From the NCBI GenBank assembly GCA_913056365.1, contig CAJXLT010000003.1:186001-250000 (forward strand): a DNA stretch of 64,000 nt, written 5' to 3'. The notes below the pieces were generated by a model. It saw nothing but the letters and a program-made list of their open reading frames with translations, made no database searches and had not been told where the DNA came from. Below, piece by piece: positions 51,063 through 59,350 of this stretch (position 1 is the first letter of the stretch; the number at the start of each line of letters is the position of its first letter). This DNA comes from an uncultured Paenibacillaceae bacterium (GTDB taxonomy: Bacteria; Bacillota; Bacilli; Paenibacillales; K13). Made by a program: the position numbers and the translations under genes.

Positions 51063-51752
51063 ATGTATAATTTGTTGTGGGGCGTTGCCTTCGTGCTCGT
51101 CCATTTCGCCATGTTTCTAATCTGTTATCGGCTATTTGGCAAGAACGGACTCTATGCATGGATCGGGGCCGCCACGATTCTGGCTAATATCCAGGTGGTC
51201 AAGACGATCGAGATGGCGACCTTGGTCATGACGCTAGGCAATACGATGTATGCGACGATCTACTTGACGACCGATCTGCTCAATGAGAAGTATGGCTTGA
51301 AGGAAGCGAAGAAGGCTGTCTGGTTCGGCTTCTTCACACTGATCATGACGATCGTCATTATGCAGATGGCGATTCAGTTCGAACCGCAAGCAGACGATGT
51401 AGCACAAGCCTCGTTCGAGACACTGTTCGGTCTCATGCCGCAAATTGCTCTGGGCAGCTTGGCCGCTTATTTGGTCAGTCAATTCCTAGACGTGCGTATC
51501 TTCGCCATGCTGAAGCGTTGGTTTCCTAAGCCGCATCAGCTGTATATCCGCAACAATGGCAGTACGCTGATTAGTCAATTGGTGGACACGGCTGTGTTCT
51601 GCACAATTGCTTTTGCAACCTTGTACCCGTGGGCGATCTGGTGGGAAATCTTCCTGACGACTTATATTATCAAGTTCGTCGTTTCGATCGCTGCAACACC
51701 TGTCTTGTATATCGCGCGAAGCTTCACATTCAAGGATGAGAAGTCTGCTTGA
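51063..51752 (+). CDS. Queuosine precursor transporter (VUT/YhhQ type)
   Basis: 229 residues; AGGAGG at 51049-51054 lies within a preQ1 riboswitch. Six membrane spans with the family's TDLLNEKYGLKEAKKAVWFGF and QLVDTAVFCTIAFATL motifs. The protein imports preQ0, preQ1 or queuine for tRNA queuosine synthesis. The riboswitch confirms the assignment independently and predicts that expression falls when preQ1 is plentiful. Monocistronic, with a strong two-way terminator at 51772. Confidence 0.92.
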   Translation: MYNLLWGVAFVLVHFAMFLICYRLFGKNGLYAWIGAATILANIQVVKTIEMATLVMTLGNTMYATIYLTTDLLNEKYGLKEAKKAVWFGFFTLIMTIVIMQMAIQFEPQADDVAQASFETLFGLMPQIALGSLAAYLVSQFLDVRIFAMLKRWFPKPHQLYIRNNGSTLISQLVDTAVFCTIAFATLYPWAIWWEIFLTTYIIKFVVSIAATPVLYIARSFTFKDEKSA

Positions 51753-51771
51753 TAGATACGCTAATGATCGT

Positions 51772-51817
51772 AAGAAGCTGTCTCGAAGTCACTGCATGAC
51801 TTGCGAGACAGCTTCTT
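51772..51817. terminator. Long bidirectional terminator
   Basis: AAGAAGCTGTCTCG, AAGTCA, 5-nt loop, TGACTT, one bulge, CGAGACAGCTTCTT: a nearly perfect 20-bp stem between two convergent genes, with T's on the plus side (TTCTTCGTT) and A/T on the other. Confidence 0.85.
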
Positions 51818-51826
51818 CGTTCATGG

Positions 51827-52051
51827 CTACAACTGATTCTGATAACGTTCCCAATCTGCATACAAGCCGCTGCCGCTGCACTGCTGACACGTATAAGCAT
51901 CGGCGGATTCGAACGCCATATATTCATTGACCGCTAGCGGGTAGTATCCCTGACCTGTGCATGCCGGGCAAGTGCCGCGCTCGCGGTTTCTCACAATCTT
52001 CTTCTCGCGGCTTGCTTCTCTCCATTCTGCTAATGCGTTGAATAACCCCAT
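51827..52051 (-). CDS. Small zinc-finger-like protein (CxxCxGxG)
   Basis: 74 residues from the ATG of MGLFNALAEW, preceded by GAGGTGAG. Two CxxC knuckles, CPACTGQGY and CQQCSGSGLY, are spaced about 32 residues apart like the CxxCxGxG units of DnaJ, so it probably binds one zinc. No J domain is present. The N-terminal third is a basic helix (REASREKKIVRNRERG). It resembles small Bacillales 'methionine aminopeptidase-like annotated' zinc proteins of unknown role. Monocistronic and convergent with the queuosine transporter. Confidence 0.7.
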   Translation of the reverse strand: MGLFNALAEWREASREKKIVRNRERGTCPACTGQGYYPLAVNEYMAFESADAYTCQQCSGSGLYADWERYQNQL

Positions 52052-52269
52052 CGTGCTCACCTCGTCGCTATTTTGATCTAGTATGGGATACGAAATTACA
52101 GATTATGCGCTTGTCTATGTTCAGAATTTGAGTTAGTAACTAGTTCGGATACAGACAGTGCTGGAATATACTATTCAAGGATCGGTTATTTGGGAAGCGG
52201 CTCGCTTGTCTGCCCTTTTTTTTGATATACTATTGAAATAGTTGAACTGAACATACGGGGGAAGCTGAT

Positions 52270-53298
52270 GTGATATTTTTTAGTAAGTTCATTCGCAAGC
52301 TGGTACGCGCAAGCAATTATTTGGTGTTTGGTATATCTGTCATCTTAATAGCAGGGAGCTCCGCAGTCATTTACTGGTTGGAACCTGATACGTTCGGGAG
52401 CGTGTTCAACGGATTCTGGTGGGTCATGACCACGGTGACTACGGTAGGGTATGGGGATTATTATCCGGAGACAGTTGGCGGGAAAGGCTTGGCAATCTTC
52501 CTCTATATCTTCGGCATCGGCTTGATCTCCATCGTCATTAGCAAAATTGTAGATGGGGTGTCTCTGTACACACAGCTGAAGGAGGAAGGCAAATTGCAGT
52601 ATAAGGGCAAGCAGCACTATGTCATCATTGATTGGAGCAAGCAGGCTGAAATTGCGATTCACGAAATATTGAAGAGTGACCAGACAGCGGAGATTGTACT
52701 GATCGATAATTTGGACAAAACCCCGATCGAAGATGTACGGGTGCATTATGTACGGGGCAACCCTGCCCATGCAGAGGTGTTGGAGCAGGCTAATCTGGTT
52801 GAAGCCAAGTCAGTGTTCATCTTCGCTAATGATGTGACGGAATACAATAATGTCATTCGAGATCCCTCATACATAGACGGGAAGACGCTGCTGATCGCGA
52901 CGACAATCGAAAGACTGTTCCCGAAAGTGTATACAATCGTCGAAATTCGTGATAAGCATAATCTCCATAACTTCGACCATATCCATATTGATGAATTTAT
53001 TCTAAGCTCTGAGATGGTGTCTCAACTAGCTGTTCGCTCCGCCATCCATCCGGGTGCTTCGAAAATCTTCTCTCAGCTGCTTACGACACAGCATGGCGAG
53101 GACTTGTATGAGATACAGGCTAAGCCGCACTGGCGTACATATCGAGATGCGTTCGATGAGCTGCTGCGTGAAGGGGCTACCTTAATCTCAGACGGTGCGG
53201 AACTGAACATTAACCGCCGCTTGGATGATCCGATTCAGAAGGATGCGAGATTGTTCGTCATCTGTGACAAGTCAACGCATGCCAGGCTGCAAGCCTAG
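52270..53298 (+). CDS. Two-TM potassium channel with RCK/TrkA-N domain
   Basis: 342 residues from a GTG with GGGGGAAG upstream; no ATG in frame precedes the first span. Span 1 (about 17-37), pore helix and selectivity filter TVGYGDYYP (about 58-66), span 2 (about 72-94), then a cytosolic RCK domain (HYVIIDWSKQAEIAIHEIL to about 250) and a C-terminal extension. The filter is canonical for K+. The RCK dinucleotide loop is altered (IDWSKQ in place of GxGxxG), so ligand binding may differ; relatives such as YugO of Bacillus share this. It releases K+ and is paired with an antiporter gene 23 bp downstream. Confidence 0.9.
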   Translation: MIFFSKFIRKLVRASNYLVFGISVILIAGSSAVIYWLEPDTFGSVFNGFWWVMTTVTTVGYGDYYPETVGGKGLAIFLYIFGIGLISIVISKIVDGVSLYTQLKEEGKLQYKGKQHYVIIDWSKQAEIAIHEILKSDQTAEIVLIDNLDKTPIEDVRVHYVRGNPAHAEVLEQANLVEAKSVFIFANDVTEYNNVIRDPSYIDGKTLLIATTIERLFPKVYTIVEIRDKHNLHNFDHIHIDEFILSSEMVSQLAVRSAIHPGASKIFSQLLTTQHGEDLYEIQAKPHWRTYRDAFDELLREGATLISDGAELNINRRLDDPIQKDARLFVICDKSTHARLQA

Positions 53299-53321
53299 AA
53301 TAAGGGAGAGGGGAAGGGAAT

Positions 53322-54791
53322 TTGACGTTTACGGTTGACGGTGCGATCTTCTTGTTTTCCACACTGCTCGTCATTGCAGTAATTACAACTAAATTTTCCT
53401 CACGGTTAGGCGTTCCGTCGCTTGTTTTTTTCGTTGCGGTCGGCATGGTTTTGAGCCAATTTATTTATTACGATAACACACAGTTGACCCAGCTGTTCGG
53501 TATTCTCGCACTGATCATTATATTGTTCGAGGGCGGACTGCAGACGAAGTGGACGAATATGAAGAAGGTGATCGCGCCTTCTGCTGTCTTGGCAACATTC
53601 GGTGTCTTGATTACAACTGTAGTGATCGGCGTGTTGGCGAAATATATTCTTGGATTAAGCTGGCTGGAGGGAATATTGTTCGGCGCGATCGTCGGCTCGA
53701 CTGATGCGGCAGCCGTATTCGCGGTGCTCGGCAATAAGAATATTAAGTCCAAGCTGACTTCCACGCTGGAGGCGGAGTCTGGAACGAATGATCCGATGGC
53801 GATCTTCCTCACGGTATCGCTCATTGCGCTAATTCAAGAACCGAATACGAGCTTGCTCTCGCTAGTGTTGAATTTCTTCTGGCAGATGGGCTTGGGCTTG
53901 GTTATGGGCATAGTGTTCGGGAAGATTTCGGTCTGGATCATTAATAAGATCAACCTCGACTCCTCGGGATTATACCCGGTGCTCTCGATGGCGATGGCGA
54001 TTCTTACATACAGCAGCACCGCGATGTTGCAAGGAAGCGGTCTGCTCGCAGTGTATGTGATGGCTGTACTGGTTGGCAACTCAGATCTGACTTATCGGCA
54101 TTCGATCTTCCGCTTCAATGAAGGTTTCGCCTGGATGATGCAAATCTTGATGTTCATTCTGCTAGGCTTGCTTGTGTTCCCGAACCAGCTTCTATCGATT
54201 ATATGGCAAGGCTTGGGGCTGTCGTTGCTGTTGATGCTAGTAGCGCGGCCGATTGGTGTGTTCGCCAGTATGCTCTGGATGAAGTTCAGCTTGAAGGAGA
54301 TTTCCTTCATCTCTTGGGCAGGATTGCGCGGAGCAGTTCCGATCGTCTTGGCCACTTATCCGATGATGGCCGGGATGGAGAACAGCCAGCTCATCTTCAA
54401 CGTCGTGTTCTTCGTTGTCCTGACCTCGGCATTGGTGCAAGGCTCGACCATCTCGCTGCTGGCAGAGAAGCTGGGTCTTGTCGGCGGGAAGAAGCCGACC
54501 GCGCCTCATACGCTAGAGTTGGTCTCCATCGGCAAGACGAATTCAGAGATTGTAGAGATCGATGTCGAGGCCGATTCAGTAATTGCCGGGAAGGAAATTC
54601 GGCATGCTGAGTTGCCTGTCGAGGCGCTTGTGACCGCGATTATTCGCAAGGACAAGATCATTACGCCGAAGGGACATACACGCTTAGAGGCGGGCGATAT
54701 TCTCTATGTGCTGCTGCCGAAACCGCTGCGCGAGCAAATCAAGGGCTACTTCAGCAAGAAGGAGGAGCTGCGAGAGGCTGACGACGACTAA
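53322..54791 (+). CDS. Potassium (or sodium)/proton antiporter with TrkA-C domain
   Basis: 489 residues from a TTG with AGGGAGAGGGG upstream. Twelve or so membrane spans of the CPA family, with the conserved SLGLPSLVFFVAVG-like start, FEGGLQTKW, the GSTDAAAVFAVL ion-site segment with two acidic residues (TDAA, SGTNDP), and WAGLRGAVPIVLA. A cytosolic TrkA-C domain (about 400-475: IDVEADSVIAGKEIR … GDILYVLLP) may sense a nucleotide such as c-di-AMP. It resembles NhaP2/CvrA-type K+/H+ antiporters. Co-transcribed with the K+ channel, forming a K+ export unit. Terminator at 54814. Confidence 0.88.
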   Translation: MTFTVDGAIFLFSTLLVIAVITTKFSSRLGVPSLVFFVAVGMVLSQFIYYDNTQLTQLFGILALIIILFEGGLQTKWTNMKKVIAPSAVLATFGVLITTVVIGVLAKYILGLSWLEGILFGAIVGSTDAAAVFAVLGNKNIKSKLTSTLEAESGTNDPMAIFLTVSLIALIQEPNTSLLSLVLNFFWQMGLGLVMGIVFGKISVWIINKINLDSSGLYPVLSMAMAILTYSSTAMLQGSGLLAVYVMAVLVGNSDLTYRHSIFRFNEGFAWMMQILMFILLGLLVFPNQLLSIIWQGLGLSLLLMLVARPIGVFASMLWMKFSLKEISFISWAGLRGAVPIVLATYPMMAGMENSQLIFNVVFFVVLTSALVQGSTISLLAEKLGLVGGKKPTAPHTLELVSIGKTNSEIVEIDVEADSVIAGKEIRHAELPVEALVTAIIRKDKIITPKGHTRLEAGDILYVLLPKPLREQIKGYFSKKEELREADDD

Positions 54792-54813
54792 CGGTTGCAT
54801 GACGAAGTGGTTC

Positions 54814-54843
54814 AAGGGTTCCCTGTAACGGGAGCTCTTTTTT
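54814..54843 (+). terminator. Terminator of the K+ operon
   Basis: AAGGGTTCCC, 6-nt loop TGTAAC, GGGAGCTCTT, running into a T run; 22 bp after the antiporter stop. Confidence 0.8.
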
Positions 54844-55014
54844 GTATTGAAGTCAGGTTGCTGAATAAAGATTCGTGCATAGAGGCTGAAAGGGGGATTC
54901 TTTTACGAAGATGGCGAATGAGCGGGAAGTTTGTCTGCATAGTGTGATACGATCAACCTACATGCAGAAGCGGCCTGATCGGCTTGGCTTGGGACTCATC
55001 GAGGAGGTTGCAAC

Positions 55015-55905
55015 TTGGGATTAGTATATTTGCTGCTCGCCACGCTGGCTTGGAGCTTCGTAGGTGTATTGGTGAAGACAGCGTCCGGTATGGTGGACAG
55101 CACGGTCATTACGTTTCTCCGTTTCAGTATCGGTGCCTTGTTCTTAGGGTTGTTCTTATATGTACGCAATGGGCGGTTACAGGTGCGCGTTGGGATGAAG
55201 TGGGTCTGGATCGGCGCCTTCGGCAAGTCCTGCAACTACTTCTTCGAGAATATGGCTTTGTCGATTGGTTACTCCTATGGCAACATCATCGTACCTCCCA
55301 TTCAGACGATCGTGCTGCTGTTCGTCTCTGTCCTGCTGCTGAAGGATCGGATGACAGGGCGCGGCTGGGTAGCTGCCGCACTCTGTATGACTGGCGTTCT
55401 GCTGATTAGCTGGAATGGGCAGCCGGTGGACAAGCTGCTCAGCGGCGACGGAATGATTACGGTGCTGTTCGTATTGGCGGGAGTCGGAGCGGCAATTCAT
55501 GTCATTAGCCAGAAGATGCTGATCAAGGATTTGGATACAGGCAACATGAACTTCTCTACCTTCTTCATCGCTTCGCTCATCATGGCGTTGCCGATTCCAG
55601 TATTCGGGGAAGGCTTCGTAGGTCCGTCGAATGGATGGGCTTGGTTCTCCTTGCTGGCATTGGGTCTCATTACAGGCTTGAGCTTCTACTGGTTTGCCGA
55701 GTCGCTGCGTCGGGTTTCCTTTCCCGTCGTCATTATCGTGAGCAACACAACGGTATTGTTCGGTATACTGTGGTCGTACTTAATCTTCCGAGATCCGATT
55801 ACGCAATACTTGATTGCAGGAGCGCTAATCTTCATAATCGGTATGGTAATCTTGAATATGCCAGTGCGTAAGACTGCGCAGAACGAGCAAGCTTCAGGCT
55901 CATAA
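55015..55905 (+). CDS. DMT-family transporter (EamA)
   Basis: 296 residues from a TTG with GAGGAGG 7 nt upstream. Ten membrane spans in two EamA repeats (about 1-140 and 150-290), with the typical first-helix LLATLAWSFVGVLVK and ISWNGQP at the repeat junction. It exports or imports small metabolites (amino acids, nucleobases or sugars); the substrate cannot be told. Monocistronic; a possible hairpin lies at 55971. Confidence 0.88.
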   Translation: MGLVYLLLATLAWSFVGVLVKTASGMVDSTVITFLRFSIGALFLGLFLYVRNGRLQVRVGMKWVWIGAFGKSCNYFFENMALSIGYSYGNIIVPPIQTIVLLFVSVLLLKDRMTGRGWVAAALCMTGVLLISWNGQPVDKLLSGDGMITVLFVLAGVGAAIHVISQKMLIKDLDTGNMNFSTFFIASLIMALPIPVFGEGFVGPSNGWAWFSLLALGLITGLSFYWFAESLRRVSFPVVIIVSNTTVLFGILWSYLIFRDPITQYLIAGALIFIIGMVILNMPVRKTAQNEQASGS

Positions 55906-55970
55906 GTTGTGACGCATGCTACAGGTATTCTGTTAGCGAACTTATACATGTAGCTGATTGAAATTTAGTA

Positions 55971-56011
55971 AAAATCACAGCTTGCAAAAGCAGGACTTTC
56001 GATGTGATTTT
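55971..56011. promoter_or_regulatory. Hairpin between the DMT and PilZ genes
   Basis: AAAATCACA and TGTGATTTT (9 bp) enclose 23 nt that can form an inner GCTT/AAGC stem. It may end the DMT transcript or act in the PilZ leader. The remaining bases of 55906-56155 are AT-rich with no other feature seen. Confidence 0.4.
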
Positions 56012-56155
56012 GGAATAGTATATATAGTGCTTTTGATCGAAGTTACTTGTAGTATCAATGCTCATGATGACGACGAGACAGCATATCTGCAAAGTGGATA
56101 AACATTCCCTGAGTATTGGATCAGTTGCGCAATTTAGAGAAAATATGGTGATGTG

Positions 56156-56866
56156 ATGAACAATACGGAGACGTTTGCTGAACATATATTTCGTCAGCAG
56201 TCGAACTGTCAGTTGATTATCGTAGGCAAGGACGTCAAAGGCGAGGCGTTGTGTTATGAAAATCAATTTCAAATTGTGGAGAGCCGACCTTGCCAATTGA
56301 CAGTCAGCCTTTCAATAGAAGAGGGTCATCCGTTGCAAACTATGGATACGATCGAATTTGTAGAGCTGTCTATCCGTGATCAAGACGTGCCGTACTTTGC
56401 ATTTGTGAATGTGATTGAACAATGGTGTGAGGATCAGACCTTTACGGCAGTGCTGGAAGTGCCCGTGCATCTTCACTCCAGCGAGAATCGGAAGTTTATC
56501 CGGATTGATTTCCCTACCGTATTGCCGATAACTTGTTCGATTGTCGGGGTGCGCGGCCGGTCGACGCATCACGGCGTTCCGTTCGAGGCAGAGATGATTG
56601 ATGTATGCGGAGGCGGGCTGTCTTTCTTGACGAAGAAACGGTTGTTCTCACCCTTGTTCTTGAAGATCGAGGCGGAATTGCCGGCATTCGATGCACCGTT
56701 CGAAGTGTATGGCGATATCGCTCGGATTTCCCCGTACCGTCAGGATACGTATCGGATTGCTGTCACATTCCGTGATGTGGATGACTACCTCGTCCAACAA
56801 ATTGACGACTACTGCAGAACATACCGGGAACGCGCACAGACAGAGAGCGAAGCTTCATCCAACTGA
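56156..56866 (+). CDS. PilZ domain c-di-GMP-binding protein (YcgR-like)
   Basis: 236 residues from the ATG of MNNTETF; GGTGAT lies before it. An N-terminal YcgR-type (flagellar-brake) beta domain (about 15-110) is followed by a PilZ domain with RKFIR (RxxxR) at about 112-116 and DVCGGGLSF, a DxSxxG motif with Cys replacing Ser. So it should bind c-di-GMP and may slow flagella or control another surface process. No flagellar or cyclase genes lie nearby. Stands alone. Confidence 0.78.
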   Translation: MNNTETFAEHIFRQQSNCQLIIVGKDVKGEALCYENQFQIVESRPCQLTVSLSIEEGHPLQTMDTIEFVELSIRDQDVPYFAFVNVIEQWCEDQTFTAVLEVPVHLHSSENRKFIRIDFPTVLPITCSIVGVRGRSTHHGVPFEAEMIDVCGGGLSFLTKKRLFSPLFLKIEAELPAFDAPFEVYGDIARISPYRQDTYRIAVTFRDVDDYLVQQIDDYCRTYRERAQTESEASSN

Positions 56867-56959
56867 CATTGACTTGTTGCGCATGCTAGCAGCTAATCAC
56901 ATAGCGTCACTATACAACCCAGTTACATGCAGGTAACTTATACACATATAGGTTACACA

Positions 56960-56988
56960 TTAACAGCAGTCTCTGAAACCTTTATAAT
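56960..56988 (+). promoter_or_regulatory. Promoter of the hydroxyacid dehydrogenase gene
   Basis: TTAACA (56960-56965), 17 bp, TATAAT (56983-56988), 29 bp before the start codon. GTTACATGCAGGTAAC just upstream (about 56920-56936) and GGTTAC (56951) are inverted and direct repeats that could be an operator. Confidence 0.6.
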
Positions 56989-57017
56989 GAGGAGAAGAGC
57001 AGGGAGGGACTAGACAG

Positions 57018-57986
57018 ATGAAGCAGACAAAAGTGATCCTATGCCGAGGCGGCGACTATTATCCAGATGCAGAGCTGGTCCAACAGCTTGCAGATGCGTT
57101 CCCGAATGTGGACTTTGTAGATACTCGTAAGGAACAGTTAGACGAACAGCTGGACATGCATCAGGATGCGGAGGTGTTCCTTGGCTGGCCAACCCGAGAA
57201 CAGCTTGAAGGCTTACCAAACTTGAAATGGGTGCAATTGCAAAGTGCTGGTGCGAACGGATATACGAATAATCCGTACTTGAGAGACGATGTTGCCTTGA
57301 CGAATGCAAGCGGCGTATTCGATGTGCCGGGAGCAGAGCATTCGTTAGCGTTGATGCTAGCGTTCACACGGCAGTTGCCTGTGTACTTCGACCAGCAGCA
57401 ACGCAAGGTGTGGAAGAGTAATCCAGGCTGTCTGGAAATACAGAGTTCGACAGTCGGTGTGATTGGTCTAGGCGGTATAGGCGGCGAGACAGCGAAGCGA
57501 GCGAAAGCGCTCGGGGCGCGAGTAGTTGCGGTCAAGCGCAATCCAGCTAACAAGCCGACATATATAGATCAGCTCTATCCGATCGATGAGGTGGATACCT
57601 TGTTGGCGGAATCTGACTTCGTCGTGATGGCTCTGCCTTTGACTGGGGATACGCAAGGCTTCCTCAATGCGGGACGAATCGCCAAGATGAAGAAAGGCGC
57701 GGTATTGATTAACGTTGGCAGAGGACCAACGGTAGATGAGGGAGCCTTGATTCAGGCATTGCAAAGCGGTGCGTTGCTTGGAGCAGGGTTGGACGTCACG
57801 GAGGTAGAGCCGCTTCCAGCGGACAATCCGTTGTGGGAGATGTCGAATGTTATCATTACCTCGCATTCGTTAGGGGTGTCACCGCGCAAGGAAGAGCGCA
57901 GAGTAGAGTTGCTTACAGCCAATCTGAAGCGATTCTTGGCAGGGGAACCGTTGTTGAATCTGGTTGATAGGAATGCAGGGTATTGA
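57018..57986 (+). CDS. D-2-hydroxyacid dehydrogenase, NAD-dependent
   Basis: 322 residues; GGGAGGGACT before the ATG. Nucleotide-binding VGVIGLGGIGGETAKRAKALG (GxGxxG), catalytic Arg in NVGRGPTVDEGAL, Glu in TEVEPLPADNPLW and His in ITSHSLG. These are the full active-site set of the family. The residue after the second nucleotide strand is basic (VAVKRN), which may favour NADPH. Its substrate is a 2-keto acid or 2-hydroxy acid such as glyoxylate or phenylpyruvate. It overlaps the next gene by four bases (TTGA), so the membrane protein that follows is co-translated and may move the substrate or product. Confidence 0.88.
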   Translation: MKQTKVILCRGGDYYPDAELVQQLADAFPNVDFVDTRKEQLDEQLDMHQDAEVFLGWPTREQLEGLPNLKWVQLQSAGANGYTNNPYLRDDVALTNASGVFDVPGAEHSLALMLAFTRQLPVYFDQQQRKVWKSNPGCLEIQSSTVGVIGLGGIGGETAKRAKALGARVVAVKRNPANKPTYIDQLYPIDEVDTLLAESDFVVMALPLTGDTQGFLNAGRIAKMKKGAVLINVGRGPTVDEGALIQALQSGALLGAGLDVTEVEPLPADNPLWEMSNVIITSHSLGVSPRKEERRVELLTANLKRFLAGEPLLNLVDRNAGY

Positions 57987-59074
57987 AGGCTTCGATTCCT
58001 TATGCGGGTATTGCCCGCGCAGCCGCTGCCGGCTTGATCGGCGGCGGCTTGTTTCAACTTATCGGGTTGCCGCTTGCCTGGATGCTCGGTCCAGCCTTTG
58101 CCATGATGACGGTCAACACAGCTCGCCCGCAGCTGATTGCTTGGCCGCGCATTCTCGGTGATGCGGGCATCGTAATTGTCGCCTACTTGCTTGGCAGCTC
58201 GATGACGAAGGAGACGGCTGTCACCATACTGCAAGATTTGCCCTTCATGTTGGCGGCCGCAATGTTCTGGATGGTGCTCGGGTTCGCTGTCGGCTGGCTG
58301 TTCGCCAAGCTTGCGCGTATCGACATCGTCAGCGGTATTCTCGGCTGCTCGCCCGGCGGTCTAACACAGATGGTCATCGTAGCAGAGAGCGACAGCCGGG
58401 CAGATGCAGGGACGGTCGCCATCGTCCAAACTTGCCGTATACTGATTGTGCTGTATACAGTGCCGTTCACAGCAGCATGGATGGCGCACACGCAGGCAGG
58501 CAACGGAACAGGCTTAATAAGCGGTCAAGTCGATACGCTTGCTGCGCAGGCAACCGCTGCCCCAACGCTATACAGCTATTTGCTGTTTCCCGTCATTCTG
58601 CTGTCGGCATGGTTGCTTCGGCGTCTGAAGATTCCCGCTGGGGAGTTTCTCGGTCCCGTTATCGTGGTAGGCGGCCTCGCGGCTTCAGGGTTCGTGTGGC
58701 CGGAAGTTCCCACGCTGCTGACCGCTGCAGCACAGGCATGCATCGGCTTGTTCATCGGAAGCAGGGTGCGGCTGCGTATTCTGCTTGAGAACAAGCGGCT
58801 CGCTCCGTTGGCTCTTGCAGCCGGCGTGTTCTTCGTGAGCTTGACGCTGGCAGCAGCTTGGGCAATCTCAGCCGTCATGGAAGGAACGGTGATCACCTGG
58901 TTCCTTGCGCTCTCCCCGGGCGGACTAGGCGAAGTCGCGGTTACAGCGATGCAGCTGGGCGCGAACGACGCTCAGGTCACAGCGTTCCAAATCTTCAGAC
59001 TGATGTTCATCTTGTTCCTCGTTCCCTTCATCGTCAATGTGGCGCGTAAGAAGATCGTGTTGGACGCGGATTAG
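57983..59074 (+). CDS. AbrB-type membrane protein (probable transporter)
   Basis: 363 residues from a TTG overlapping the previous stop (TATTGAAG). About ten spans in two related halves (about 10-170 and 190-355), each ending in a variant of GCSPGGLTQMV / ALSPGGLGEVAVTAM, the hallmark of AbrB-duplication proteins (the old name 'ammonia monooxygenase' is misleading). Probably a transporter of carboxylates, which would suit the coupled hydroxyacid dehydrogenase; this is inference. A short inverted repeat element follows the stop. Confidence 0.82.
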   Translation: MKASIPYAGIARAAAAGLIGGGLFQLIGLPLAWMLGPAFAMMTVNTARPQLIAWPRILGDAGIVIVAYLLGSSMTKETAVTILQDLPFMLAAAMFWMVLGFAVGWLFAKLARIDIVSGILGCSPGGLTQMVIVAESDSRADAGTVAIVQTCRILIVLYTVPFTAAWMAHTQAGNGTGLISGQVDTLAAQATAAPTLYSYLLFPVILLSAWLLRRLKIPAGEFLGPVIVVGGLAASGFVWPEVPTLLTAAAQACIGLFIGSRVRLRILLENKRLAPLALAAGVFFVSLTLAAAWAISAVMEGTVITWFLALSPGGLGEVAVTAMQLGANDAQVTAFQIFRLMFILFLVPFIVNVARKKIVLDAD

Positions 59075-59080
59075 GATACT

Positions 59081-59167
59081 CGAACGGAAACCACTAACCT
59101 TATTGCAGCTAAGTCATCACTTGCTTGCTGTATATTCTCGAATAAGGTGTGCTGGTTTCCGTTTTCG
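59081..59167. repeat. Short palindromic element related to the four-arm family
   Basis: CGAACGGAAACCACTAACCTTATT at the left and the reverse complement of CGAAAACGGAAACCAGCAC … CCTTATT at the right, around 36 bp. It carries the same AACGGAA end but a single pair of arms (87 bp). It starts 7 bp after the AbrB-type stop and may end its transcript. Confidence 0.65.
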
Positions 59168-59232
59168 TTTAAATCTGCAGTAGTTATCTGATGGTTTGCT
59201 TTCTTGATTTATGAGAAAAACACGTATAAATG

Positions 59233-59261
59233 TTATTAAATTAGAGTAATATAAGTATAAT
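59233..59261 (+). promoter_or_regulatory. Weak promoter of the RloA/RloB pair
   Basis: TTATTA (59233-59238), 17 bp, TATAAT (59256-59261) in an AT-rich stretch, 90 bp before the ATPase start. Confidence 0.45.
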
Positions 59262-59350
59262 AATGTTTGATATCGAGAAAAAACCACAAAAATACACTAG
59301 TTAAAAAAGAAAGTTTGGAGTAAAATGAGTGCAGAAGAAGGGTGGTACAT

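Noticed and set aside
55971-56011. c-di-GMP (GEMM) riboswitch before the PilZ gene
   Set aside because: The hairpin lacks the GEMM core and tetraloop-receptor elements; only a simple stem is supported.
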